The notes below the pieces were generated by a model that was not told the DNA's origin, did no database searches, and saw nothing but the letters and a program-made list of their open reading frames with translations. Position numbers and translations under genes: made by a program. Of a stretch of DNA of 5,614 nucleotides, positions 1 to 5,614 are shown in pieces. This DNA comes from Anaerolineales bacterium (GTDB lineage: Bacteria; Chloroflexota; Anaerolineae; Anaerolineales; UBA6663). The DNA is taken from positions 1-5,614 of the forward strand of contig JAGOBN010000315.1 in assembly GCA_017999235.1 (NCBI GenBank), read 5' to 3'. How positions within the stretch are numbered: the first letter of the stretch is position 1; each line of letters begins with the position of its first letter.

Positions 1-1
1 G

Positions 2-1126
2 AACGCGCTGGCGCGCGAATTGGTGGCCCAGGCCGGCGCCGATCCGCTGACGGCCTCCCGCGTCTACGCGCTGCTGAGCGTGGCGCAGTATGACGCGCTC
101 CAGGCCGCCGCGCACTTCCAGCGCCAGTATGCCCGGCAGCTGCCGGACGCCGCCGACGGCGGGGTGACGCCCTTGGTCCAGACGCGGGCGCCGGGGTCGT
201 ATCCTTCCGAGCAGGCCGCCCTGGCCGGCGCGTCCGCCACCGTCTTGCAGCAGTTTTTCCCGCAGGCCACCCAGCGCCTCCAGCAGGCGCGGCAGGAGGC
301 TGGGGAGGCCCGGCTGTGGGCGGGCGTCAACTGCCGCAGTGATGTGGCGGCCGGCGACGCGCTGGGGCAGACCCTCGCGGCCGCCCTGGTGGCCAAATCG
401 GAAACCAGCCTCGCGCAAGTCAGCTGGGACGGTTTCATCCCGCAGGGCGCCGGCCTGTGGATCCAAGATCCGCGGGCGCCCAAGCTGCCGCTGCGTCCGG
501 AGTGGGGGCGGCTGAAGCCCTGGTTGATGTCGGCGCCGGATGAGTTCCGGGCGCCGCCGCCGCCGGCCTTCGGCTCGGCCGAGTATCAGGCCGCGCTGGC
601 GGAGGTGCGGCAGATCTCAGACACGCGCACCCCGGAGCAGCTGCGGATCGCCAAATTCTGGGCGGACGGCGCCGGCACGGCCACGCCGCCCGGCCATTGG
701 AACCAAATCGCGGTGGACCTTCTGGCGCGGCAGGGCGCCAGCGAACTGGAAGCGGCCCGCGTCCTGGCGTATCTCAACCTGGCGCTGATGGACGCCGGCA
801 TCAGCGCCTGGGACACCAAGTATGCCTATTGGGTGATCCGGCCCTTCAACGCCGACCCGGCCATCTCCACCCCTATCGGCCGGCCCAATCATCCGTCGTA
901 TACCTCGGGCCATGCCTCGTTCTCCGGCGCGGCGGCCGAGTTTTTGGGCGTGGTCTTCCCGGGGGCGCGCGCCGACCTGCAGGCGCAGGCAACGGAAGCC
1001 GCCCTCTCCCGGATCTATGGCGGCATTCACTATCGGTTTGATGGGGAGGCGGGCTTAACGGCCGGCCGCGCGATTGGCCAAGTGGCGGCGCGGCGGTTTC
1101 TGGAGGCCTTGGCCGCCGCGCCATGA
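2..1126 (+). CDS. Vanadium-haloperoxidase-like / PAP2-superfamily protein (5' truncated)
   Basis: The reading frame is open from the window edge (first full codon at 2), so the 5' end is missing; the in-frame TTG at 20 is unlikely to be the real start because the sequence upstream reads as ordinary protein. Of the 374 visible residues, the first ~270 form an Ala-rich, probably helical domain containing the stretch KFWADG...TPPGHWN, which I recognise from bacterial haloperoxidase-like proteins. The acid phosphatase/haloperoxidase signature is complete: K273-x6-R280-P, P298-SYT-S302-G-H304, and S336-R337-x5-H343-x3-D347. In characterised enzymes these residues bind vanadate or phosphate, and the last histidine is the vanadate ligand or phosphoenzyme nucleophile. 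Known family activities are H2O2-dependent halide oxidation or phosphate ester hydrolysis; the sequence does not decide which. Export cannot be judged without the N-terminus. The gene converges on the tRNA 33 nt downstream. Family assignment is firm, substrate unknown. Confidence 0.88.
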   Translation, partial: NALARELVAQAGADPLTASRVYALLSVAQYDALQAAAHFQRQYARQLPDAADGGVTPLVQTRAPGSYPSEQAALAGASATVLQQFFPQATQRLQQARQEAGEARLWAGVNCRSDVAAGDALGQTLAAALVAKSETSLAQVSWDGFIPQGAGLWIQDPRAPKLPLRPEWGRLKPWLMSAPDEFRAPPPPAFGSAEYQAALAEVRQISDTRTPEQLRIAKFWADGAGTATPPGHWNQIAVDLLARQGASELEAARVLAYLNLALMDAGISAWDTKYAYWVIRPFNADPAISTPIGRPNHPSYTSGHASFSGAAAEFLGVVFPGARADLQAQATEAALSRIYGGIHYRFDGEAGLTAGRAIGQVAARRFLEALAAAP

Positions 1127-1159
1127 GCGCGGTGGAAGATCAAGTGGATCATGCGGGAG

Positions 1160-1232
1160 TGCCCCCTATAGGACTTGAACCTATAACCCCGCGGATGTAA
1201 GCCGCGTGCTCTGCCAATTGAGCTAAGGGGAC
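1160..1232 (-). tRNA. tRNA-Val (anticodon UAC)
   Basis: On the minus strand this folds into a complete 73-nt cloverleaf. The acceptor stem GTCCCCT/AGGGGGC is 7 bp with one G-U pair, and the discriminator is A. The D arm is GCTC/GAGC with loop AATTGGCA. The anticodon stem CGCGG/CCGCG carries loop CTTACAT, so the anticodon is TAC and it reads GUA and other GUN valine codons. The variable region is 5 nt, and the T arm is ATAGG/CCTAT with loop TTCAAGT. No CCA is encoded: the bases after the discriminator are CTC, so CCA must be added enzymatically. No promoter is visible in the few bases between it and the upstream terminator hairpin. Confidence 0.97.
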
Positions 1233-1233
1233 C

Positions 1234-1269
1234 AAAAAGGCGCCCGCGGTTGAAACCGCTGGCGCCTTT
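1234..1269 (-). terminator. Intrinsic terminator of the mcp-cheW operon
   Basis: Arms 1236-1244 (AAAGGCGCC) and 1261-1269 (GGCGCCTTT) pair perfectly over 9 bp. A single C/T mismatch follows, then 5 more pairs (GCGGT/ACCGC) around a TGAA loop. Read on the minus strand, the hairpin starts 24 nt after the cheW stop codon and is followed directly by five T (1238-1234). Read on the plus strand it has only TTTATT after it, so it should work mainly for the leftward transcript. Its T tract ends 1 nt before the tRNA-Val 5' end. Confidence 0.85.
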
Positions 1270-1293
1270 ATTGTGCCTAATCAGGCGGCGCTG

Positions 1294-1761
1294 TCAAGCC
1301 GCCACGGGCAGCCGCGCCAGGGTGGTTTGCTCGCCCAGCGACAGGATCTTGGCGAGATCCAGCAAGATGATCAAGCGCTGATCGACCTTGGCGATGCCGC
1401 GAATGAACGCCGAATCAATCGTAGTGACGATGGGCGACGGCGGCTCAATGGCCTCCGGCTCCACGCGCAAGACTTCACTCACGCCGTCCACCACAATCCC
1501 GACCGTCACGCCGTTCATTTCCACCACCACGATCCGGGTCTCTTTGGTGGCCTCGGCGGCCGGCAGGCCAAAGCGCCGGCGCAGGTCCACCACCGGCAGC
1601 ACCTTGCCGCGCAGGTTGGTGACGCCTTCCACAAAAGCCGGCGCTTGCGGCACCACGGTGATGGCCTGCATTTTGATGATGCCCTCCACCGCCGCGATGT
1701 CCACACCGTAATGCTCGCGCGCCAGGTCAAAAACTACGAGTTGGTTTTCCATCGTGCTCAT
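1294..1761 (-). CDS. cheW: CheW chemotaxis coupling protein
   Basis: CheW is a small cytoplasmic scaffold that links chemoreceptor signalling tips to the histidine kinase CheA. The 155-residue product has the usual single-domain CheW length and is one beta-rich domain throughout. Near residues 48-62 it has the family hallmark NLRGKVLPVVDLRRRFGL, followed by the conserved VGIVVDGVSEVLRV segment and a C-terminal GIAKVDQRLIILLDLAKIL strand/helix. No receiver or kinase domain is attached, so it is CheW rather than CheV or CheA. It lies 47 nt downstream of the receptor gene on the same strand, with no terminator between, so the two are probably one transcript. Two starts are plausible: ATG at 1761, preceded by AGGAG at a long 12-nt spacing, and ATG at 1752 (MENQLVVF...), preceded by AAGGA at about 8 nt. 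The second has the better spacing and would give 152 residues. Function is clear; its CheA partner lies outside the window. Confidence 0.95.
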   Translation of the reverse strand: MSTMENQLVVFDLAREHYGVDIAAVEGIIKMQAITVVPQAPAFVEGVTNLRGKVLPVVDLRRRFGLPAAEATKETRIVVVEMNGVTVGIVVDGVSEVLRVEPEAIEPPSPIVTTIDSAFIRGIAKVDQRLIILLDLAKILSLGEQTTLARLPVAA

Positions 1762-1808
1762 CCTTGCTCAATGCTCCTGTCTGGGGCCGGCCCCATCCAC
1801 CTTGTCCG

Positions 1809-4304
1809 TTAGCGGGCCGTCGGCAGATCGACGTGCCGGCCGTTGCCATTCACCTTGACCGGGCGCCCGCCGGCCTGGACCGGCAGCCGCTTCACCGGCG
1901 CCGCGCCCGCCGGCTCCGGCCGATAGGCCTGCTGGGAGCTGGCCGGCAGCCGGAACTGCGTCACGACCTGCTGCAGGTTCTGCGCCAGATCGTTCAGGGA
2001 TTGCGCCGAGGCCGTCACCTCTTCCACCTGCGCGCTCATCTCCTCCGCCGAAGCGGAGACTTCCTCCACCGCGGCGCTGTTCTGCTCGCTGACGCTGGCG
2101 ATGTTCTCAATGGCCTGGGTCACCTCGCTTGAGCCGGCCGCCATCTCCTCGGTGGCCGCGGTGTTTTCTTCCACCACGGCGCTGACCGCGTCGGTGGCGT
2201 TCACCAATTCGCTCGAGAGGGTCCCCATCTTGTGGGCGGCCTGGCGCGCCGCTTCCGCCTGGCGATTCACGGCCTCGGCCGCCTTCAGGATATCGGTCAG
2301 CGCCTGGCCGGCCTCATTGGCCCGCACCGCGCCGCGCTCCACTTCCTGCGCGCCCTCGTCCATGGCCCGCACCGCCTCATTCACCGTCTGCTGGATGCCC
2401 TTGATCAGGCCGGCGATTTCCTTGGTAGCGCCGGCCGATTTCTCCGCCAGCTTGCGGACTTCGTCCGCCACCACCGCGAAGCCCTTGCCGTGCTCGCCGG
2501 CCCGCGCCGCCTCGATAGCGGCGTTCAGGGCCAGCAGGTTGGTCTGGCTGGCGATGTCGTCAATCGTTTCCACGATGGCGCCAATCTGATCGGAGCGCTG
2601 GCCCATCTCCTGCACCTTCTGCGCCGAGACCCCTACCTTGGCCTTGATGTTATTCATGCCCTGGATGGTGTCGGCGACGGTCTTCGAGCCCGACCGCGCG
2701 GCCTCGGCCGCGCTGGCCGAGTCCTTGGAGACGGCCTCGGCGTTGCCGGCCACTTGCTCAATGGCCGCCGAGATCTGCGCGGTGACGGTGGCGGCTTTGC
2801 CCACCGCCGCGGCCTGCTCCTGGGCGCCTTTGGCCACGCCGTCAATAGCGCGCTTCATCTGCTCCACCGAGCCGGCCGTGCGGGTGACCGCTTCCGTCTG
2901 CTGGGTGGTGCCTTTGGCCACCTGCTGAACGGTGGTGGCGATCTGCGAGGTGGCCTGGCCGGCCTGGCCGGCCGCCGCCGCCAGCTGGCCGGAGGCCGCA
3001 TTGACGTTGCCGGCGTTCTCCGCCACCTGGCTGATGGCAATCCGCAGGCTCGCGATCATCTGGGCAAAGGCATTCCCCAGCAGGTCGCGCTCGGATTTCG
3101 GCGTCACGTCCTCGGTCAGGTCATTCTGCGCCATTTTCTGCGCCACGCTCGCCATATTCTGCAGGTAATTGATCATGCTTTCGAAGGTGCTCGCCATCTG
3201 GCCGAGCTCATCCCGCGAGTTGATGGTGAATTTCTGGTCCAGATCGCCTTCGGCAATGCCTTCCGCGGCCATCGCCACCAGGCGCAACGGGTTGGTCAGC
3301 GAGCGCGCGAAGAAGAACGCCACCACCAGCCCGAGCAGAATAGCGGCCGCCGCCGCGATCAACGTCAGGGTGAGGGCCTGGCTGCTGGTCTGGTTGGCGG
3401 TCGCCTTCATGCCTTCCGTCGCCGTCCAGCCGGCCTCTTCCGCCTTAAAGGCGTTGTCCTGCACCTTGAGGCCGATCGTGTTCATTTGGCCCAGGATCTT
3501 GGTCAGTTCGTCGTCGTTGGCCTTCCAGTCCTTGGCCGCCTGGTAATACTCCTGGGTGGCGATCTGGGCCGTGCTGATGCGGTTCCGGTCGTCGGCCGTC
3601 GTCGCGACCAGGCTCAACTCGTTGTACAGCTCATCCAGCGTAGCCATGTTGGCTTCAAGCAGAGCATACTCGGCCGGGTCTTTCTGGCGCATATACTTGT
3701 TTGCGGCCAGCCGGGTCTGCAGCGCCGTATTCCAGATATCCACCACAATGCTCAACGACTGGCGGTCCAGTTCACCCGTGGCGTTGAGTTTGGCATTGAA
3801 GTAGTCCTGGGCCTGCTGAACCACCAGGGCGCCCTTGTCCGCCATCGTCTGTTCCTGAAGCACATTGGCTTGCAGCTTGGCGACGCCCTGCGTGTACAGG
3901 TCCTTATACTCCAGCGTGACCGTGCGGACCTCGGCGGATTTGGCCAGGAGATCCTGGTCGTTGTACTGCTTGGCGACGGTGTCCACCTTGTCCAAGGCGG
4001 CAATGATCTCGGCGATGTTGTCCATCGCGCCCCGTTCAATCGCGGCCTGGTCGACGCTCACGTCATAGACCGACAGCAGGTAGCGCTTCTCGTCCATGAT
4101 CGTGCGCAGGGCATAGCGTTCGACGGCCGTGGCATTCTTAACCGAGGGGACGCGCTGGTCTGTGATCTGCAAGATGACATTGGAGAGCTGGCTCAGGTTG
4201 AAATACCCCAGCCCGCCCACCATGCCGGCCACCACCAGGGTGAGCACAATAATGACGGTCATCAACTTCGTGCCGACTTTCATGTTACTAAACCAAGCAA
4301 ACAT
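1809..4304 (-). CDS. Methyl-accepting chemotaxis protein with tandem HAMP domains
   Basis: This is an 831-residue transmembrane chemoreceptor. Domains in order: TM1 at ~14-35; an extracytoplasmic, all-helical sensor at ~36-309 (about 270 residues, larger than a simple four-helix bundle and resembling the helical bimodular type); TM2 at ~310-332; HAMP1 at ~333-385 (P339, GDL 353-355, DELG 365-368); a second HAMP-like unit at ~386-440 (NDL 394-396, RDLLG 406-410, M416); and a long coiled-coil signalling domain. The hairpin tip is classic: [21 protein letters not shown] at 584-604, then [18 protein letters not shown]. Candidate methylation pairs occur at 712/713, 719/720, 740/741, 747/748, 754/755 and 761/762, all in heptad register. 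The last 46 residues form a Pro/Gly/basic tail with no CheR/CheB-tethering NWETF-type pentapeptide. The start at 4304 is set by AAGGAGG 5 nt upstream; a GTG at 4325 would put that site inside the gene. The ligand is unknown. It is probably co-transcribed with cheW. Confidence 0.95.
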   Translation of the reverse strand: MFAWFSNMKVGTKLMTVIIVLTLVVAGMVGGLGYFNLSQLSNVILQITDQRVPSVKNATAVERYALRTIMDEKRYLLSVYDVSVDQAAIERGAMDNIAEIIAALDKVDTVAKQYNDQDLLAKSAEVRTVTLEYKDLYTQGVAKLQANVLQEQTMADKGALVVQQAQDYFNAKLNATGELDRQSLSIVVDIWNTALQTRLAANKYMRQKDPAEYALLEANMATLDELYNELSLVATTADDRNRISTAQIATQEYYQAAKDWKANDDELTKILGQMNTIGLKVQDNAFKAEEAGWTATEGMKATANQTSSQALTLTLIAAAAAILLGLVVAFFFARSLTNPLRLVAMAAEGIAEGDLDQKFTINSRDELGQMASTFESMINYLQNMASVAQKMAQNDLTEDVTPKSERDLLGNAFAQMIASLRIAISQVAENAGNVNAASGQLAAAAGQAGQATSQIATTVQQVAKGTTQQTEAVTRTAGSVEQMKRAIDGVAKGAQEQAAAVGKAATVTAQISAAIEQVAGNAEAVSKDSASAAEAARSGSKTVADTIQGMNNIKAKVGVSAQKVQEMGQRSDQIGAIVETIDDIASQTNLLALNAAIEAARAGEHGKGFAVVADEVRKLAEKSAGATKEIAGLIKGIQQTVNEAVRAMDEGAQEVERGAVRANEAGQALTDILKAAEAVNRQAEAARQAAHKMGTLSSELVNATDAVSAVVEENTAATEEMAAGSSEVTQAIENIASVSEQNSAAVEEVSASAEEMSAQVEEVTASAQSLNDLAQNLQQVVTQFRLPASSQQAYRPEPAGAAPVKRLPVQAGGRPVKVNGNGRHVDLPTAR

Positions 4305-4309
4305 CGTGG

Positions 4310-4316
4310 CCTCCTT
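4310..4316 (-). promoter_or_regulatory. Ribosome binding site of the chemoreceptor gene
   Basis: AAGGAGG on the minus strand, 5 nt before the ATG at 4304. It is a full match to the anti-SD core and decides this start over the in-frame GTG at 4325. Confidence 0.9.
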
Positions 4317-4344
4317 AGATGGCACACAACTGGGTTAGCAAATG

Positions 4345-4356
4345 GGTCAATTGACC
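4345..4356. repeat. Perfect 12-bp palindrome upstream of the chemoreceptor gene
   Basis: GGTCAATTGACC is exactly self-complementary and lies about 40 nt upstream of the chemoreceptor start. It could be a DNA operator, or in RNA a 4-bp stem (GGUC/GACC) with an AAUU loop. Its left half as read on the minus strand is also the 3' strand of the candidate leader stem at 4351-4449. The palindrome is directly visible; its function is inferred. Confidence 0.45.
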
Positions 4357-4449
4357 GCGGCCCAAATCCTGAACGCCAGGGCGGTCCAACCTTTGCGATA
4401 GCCCAAGTCCAACGGTTTCCCTACGGCTCCCACATTAGGAGGCGGTCAA
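4351..4449 (-). promoter_or_regulatory. Candidate structured 5' leader RNA of the chemoreceptor gene
   Basis: Read on the minus strand, TTGACCGC (4449-4442) and GCGGTCAA (4358-4351) pair perfectly over 8 bp and enclose 83 nt. Inside are a CTCC/GGAG hairpin with a 7-nt loop just after the 5' strand, an AACC/GGTT pairing, and CCTG/CAGG with a 5-nt loop (4380-4368). The 3' strand has two competing partners: GACCGCCC at 4386-4379, pairing with 4363-4353 with a 3-nt bulge, and the downstream TTGACC at 4350-4345. Mutually exclusive pairings are common in riboswitches and attenuators. I could not match it to a known class. GGGAAACC and CGCAAAGG recall parts of the c-di-GMP-I (GEMM) consensus, but I do not see the expected 3' strand. 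It could be only a protein-coding-free spacer with operator repeats. Confidence 0.3.
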
Positions 4450-4475
4450 GTCCCTGTCAGTAAAGCCTGGACAAA

Positions 4476-4494
4476 AGTGGCATAAAGAACCACT
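4476..4494. repeat. Inverted repeat AGTGG-N9-CCACT, possible operator
   Basis: Perfect 5-bp arms (4476-4480 and 4490-4494), 14 bp centre to centre, in the intergenic region between the divergent mcp and fur genes and about 40 bp upstream of the candidate fur -10. A second, imperfect repeat overlaps its right arm: CCAC-tg-AAAGC (4490-4500) against GCTTTGTGG (4524-4532). Such dyads could bind a regulator of either gene. Neither resembles the classical Fur box. Confidence 0.25.
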
Positions 4495-4529
4495 GAAAGC
4501 GGCCTCGCCTTCCTCTTTTCAGAGCTTTG

Positions 4530-4538
4530 TGGAATAAT
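4530..4538 (+). promoter_or_regulatory. Candidate extended -10 promoter of the fur gene
   Basis: TGGAATAAT reads as an extended -10 (TGN followed by a 5-of-6 match to TATAAT). No good -35 lies 16-18 bp upstream, which is tolerated with an extended -10. The inferred transcript would start near 4545, which would exclude the upstream in-frame ATG at 4537 and support translation from 4576. Confidence 0.35.
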
Positions 4539-4575
4539 GCCGGCCGCTATCGCAAATCACTTGCAAGAACCAGCT

Positions 4576-5046
4576 ATGACAGACCAAGACACCGATTTCC
4601 GCGAATCGCTTCACGCCGCCGGCCGGCGCCTGACCCCGCAGCGCGCTTTGGTCTTGAGCATTTTGCAGGAGGCGGACGGCCACCTGGATGCCGAGGCCAT
4701 CTGGAACCAAGCCGTGCTGAAGAGCGCCGACCTCAACCTCGCCACGGTCTACCGCACACTGACCGTCTTAAAGGAAATGGGGCTGGTGGAGCAGCGCTAC
4801 TTCGCCCGCGACCACAAGCGCGAATACTTTGAAGCGGTGGGCAAGCGCGAGCACTATCATTTCACCTGCCTGGGCTGCGGCGCCGTGATCGAACTGGAGA
4901 CGCCGCGCATCCGCCAGGCGCGTCAGGAACTCAGCGCGGCCCTGGGGCTGCGCTTCCTGCACGCCTGCATTTGCTTTGAAGGCTATTGCCCGGCGTGCGC
5001 GGCCCGCCGCGAGGCGCCCGACGAAAGGCTTGAGGATGCTCCCTAG
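4576..5046 (+). CDS. Fur-family metal-responsive transcriptional regulator
   Basis: Fur-family proteins are dimeric repressors that bind operator DNA when loaded with Fe, Zn, Mn or a related signal. From ATG 4576 the product is 156 residues, close to the family norm. The N-terminal winged helix starts with GRRLTPQRALVLSIL (16-30) and contains the recognition helix LATVYRTLTVLKEMGLVE (55-72). The C-terminal metal/dimer domain has H36, E86, H93 and H95, the CxxC pair C98/C101 in HYHFTCLGCG, H129, and the second pair C138/C141 in GYCPAC. The two CxxC pairs are the usual structural zinc site. C131 and C133 in HACICFEGYC are extra cysteines. An in-frame ATG at 4537 would add 13 residues, but it overlaps the candidate -10 and has a weak RBS, so 4576 is preferred; its own RBS is also weak. 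The overlapping iron-permease gene suggests iron sensing, but Fur, Zur, PerR and Mur cannot be separated by eye. Confidence 0.93.
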   Translation: MTDQDTDFRESLHAAGRRLTPQRALVLSILQEADGHLDAEAIWNQAVLKSADLNLATVYRTLTVLKEMGLVEQRYFARDHKREYFEAVGKREHYHFTCLGCGAVIELETPRIRQARQELSAALGLRFLHACICFEGYCPACAARREAPDERLEDAP

Positions 5047-5614
5047 TTTTCTGCTCACCCTGCGGGAAGGCCTGGAGGCGGCCCTGATTGTAGGCCTGGC
5101 CCTGGGCGTGCTGGCAAAAATGAAACGGTCGCAATACGCGCCGGCGGTGTGGGGCGGCGTGGGCCTGGCCGGCCTGCTCAGCCTGGGGGTGGCCCTGGGA
5201 TTAAACGCCCTGGGCGCGGAGCTGACCGGCGCGGCCGAAGAAATCTTTGAAGGCGTGACCATGTTCCTGGCGGCCGGCGTGCTGACCTGGATGATCTTCT
5301 GGATGCAGCGCCAGGGCCGCCAGGTGCAGCAGGGTCTGGAAGCCGAAATCCGCGCCGCCGCCGGCGGGCCGGCCGGCCGCGGACCGGGCTGGGGCCTGTT
5401 CGCCATCGCCTTCTTCGCCGTGCTGCGCGAGGGCATCGAGACGGCGCTGTTTCTGACCGCCGCGGTCTTTACCTCCTCGGCGGCCGAGACCCTCTGGGGC
5501 GCTCTGCTCGGCCTGGCGGCGGCCGGCCTGCTCGGGTGGTGGTTGTTCGCGGCCGCGCTCCGCCTGAATCTGCGCCGCTTCTTCCAGGCGACCGGCGGCC
5601 TGCTGATCCTGTTT
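5036..5614 (+). CDS. FTR1/EfeU-family iron permease (3' truncated)
   Basis: FTR1/EfeU proteins are integral membrane permeases for high-affinity iron uptake; in known systems they work with a ferroxidase or with periplasmic partners such as EfeO and EfeB. The 193 visible residues contain both hallmark iron-binding motifs: R10-E-G-L-E14 in TM1 and R131-E-G-I-E135 in TM4. Between them is the conserved EEIFEGVTMFLAAGVLTWMI stretch (TM3, ~69-90). TM segments are near 13-29, 38-60, 72-90, 119-143 and 153-175, with a sixth starting near 185. The family is usually about 270-280 residues with seven TMs, so roughly the last third lies beyond the window. The ATG at 5036 overlaps the end of fur by 11 nt and has AAAGG (5024-5028) 7 nt upstream inside fur, pointing to translational coupling and one operon. 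A Gly/Ala/Pro-rich loop at ~106-118 joins TM3 to TM4. Substrate oxidation state and partners are not visible. Confidence 0.93.
   Translation, partial: MLPSFLLTLREGLEAALIVGLALGVLAKMKRSQYAPAVWGGVGLAGLLSLGVALGLNALGAELTGAAEEIFEGVTMFLAAGVLTWMIFWMQRQGRQVQQGLEAEIRAAAGGPAGRGPGWGLFAIAFFAVLREGIETALFLTAAVFTSSAAETLWGALLGLAAAGLLGWWLFAAALRLNLRRFFQATGGLLILF

Noticed and set aside
1116..1132. Hairpin CCGCGC-CATGA-GCGCGG over the stop codon of the haloperoxidase-like gene
   Set aside because: The 6-bp stem is real but has no T tract, and such matches are frequent in DNA this GC-rich; not enough for a terminator call.
1160..1232. tRNA-Val as an integration site (att) for a mobile element
   Set aside because: No integrase, no duplicated tRNA end and no change in base composition are visible around it.
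1273..1812. A 179-codon plus-strand frame across cheW
   Set aside because: It is antisense to a clear CheW and starts inside the terminator region; its His/Arg-rich composition is typical of a shadow frame.
2940..3000. GGCC-rich short repeats
   Set aside because: They encode the Ala/Gly/Gln-rich coiled coil of the chemoreceptor and reflect codon preference, not a separate repeat element.
4351..4449. A confident call of a c-di-GMP-I (GEMM) riboswitch
   Set aside because: GGGAAACC and CGCAAAGG look similar to consensus pieces, and the mcp context fits, but the GNRA-capped hairpin and the expected GGGUUGCC-like 3' strand are not seen. Kept only as an unassigned structured leader.
2232..4463. 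A 743-codon open frame on the plus strand, fully antisense to the chemoreceptor
   Set aside because: It is a by-product of GC-rich codon use in the real gene: His/Arg/Leu/Gly-rich low-complexity protein with no recognisable domain, while the minus-strand frame gives a textbook chemoreceptor.
4530..4560. ATG at 4537 as the start of the Fur-family protein
   Set aside because: It sits on the candidate -10 element, lacks a good SD, and would add 13 residues not expected before the winged-helix domain.
4440..4576. Classical Fur box upstream of fur
   Set aside because: No match to the AT-rich GATAATGATAATCATTATC pattern or to 7-1-7 half-sites could be found by eye.

Overview
The window is GC-rich bacterial chromosome with ordinary coding density and no mobile element, CRISPR array or rRNA. 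Third-codon positions are strongly G/C and the Shine-Dalgarno sequences are canonical. The Fur, FTR1 and CheW/MCP sequences fit a free-living, possibly motile bacterium. My best guess for the lineage is Chloroflexota (Anaerolineae-like), from the general look of the proteins; this is a weak inference and other GC-rich phyla are possible.

Layout, left to right. (1) Positions 2-1126, + strand: the 3' part of a vanadium-haloperoxidase-like / PAP2-superfamily enzyme with a complete active-site signature. (2) Positions 1160-1232, - strand: a tRNA-Val(UAC) gene, convergent with gene 1. (3) Positions 1234-1269: a strong intrinsic terminator read on the - strand, almost touching the tRNA 5' end. (4) Positions 1294-4304, - strand: a two-gene chemotaxis operon, mcp then cheW. 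The receptor has two membrane segments, a large helical extracytoplasmic sensor, two HAMP domains in tandem and a long signalling hairpin. (5) Positions 4305-4575: a divergent regulatory region between mcp and fur. It holds a candidate structured mRNA leader for mcp, a perfect 12-bp palindrome, further inverted repeats, and an extended -10 element that could drive fur. (6) Positions 4576-5046, + strand: a Fur-family metalloregulator. (7) Positions 5036-5614, + strand, running off the window: the N-terminal two thirds of an FTR1/EfeU-family iron permease that overlaps the end of fur by 11 nt.

Two functional modules stand back to back across the 4305-4575 region. Leftward is a receptor plus its coupling protein, which would feed a CheA kinase encoded elsewhere. 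Rightward is a metal regulator translationally coupled to a high-affinity iron importer. The haloperoxidase-like gene and the tRNA are separate units.

I see no clearly new multi-gene system. The least explained item is the roughly 100-nt leader upstream of mcp: an 8-bp closing stem whose 3' strand can also pair with two other nearby segments, an arrangement typical of cis-regulatory RNA. I could not assign it to a known class.
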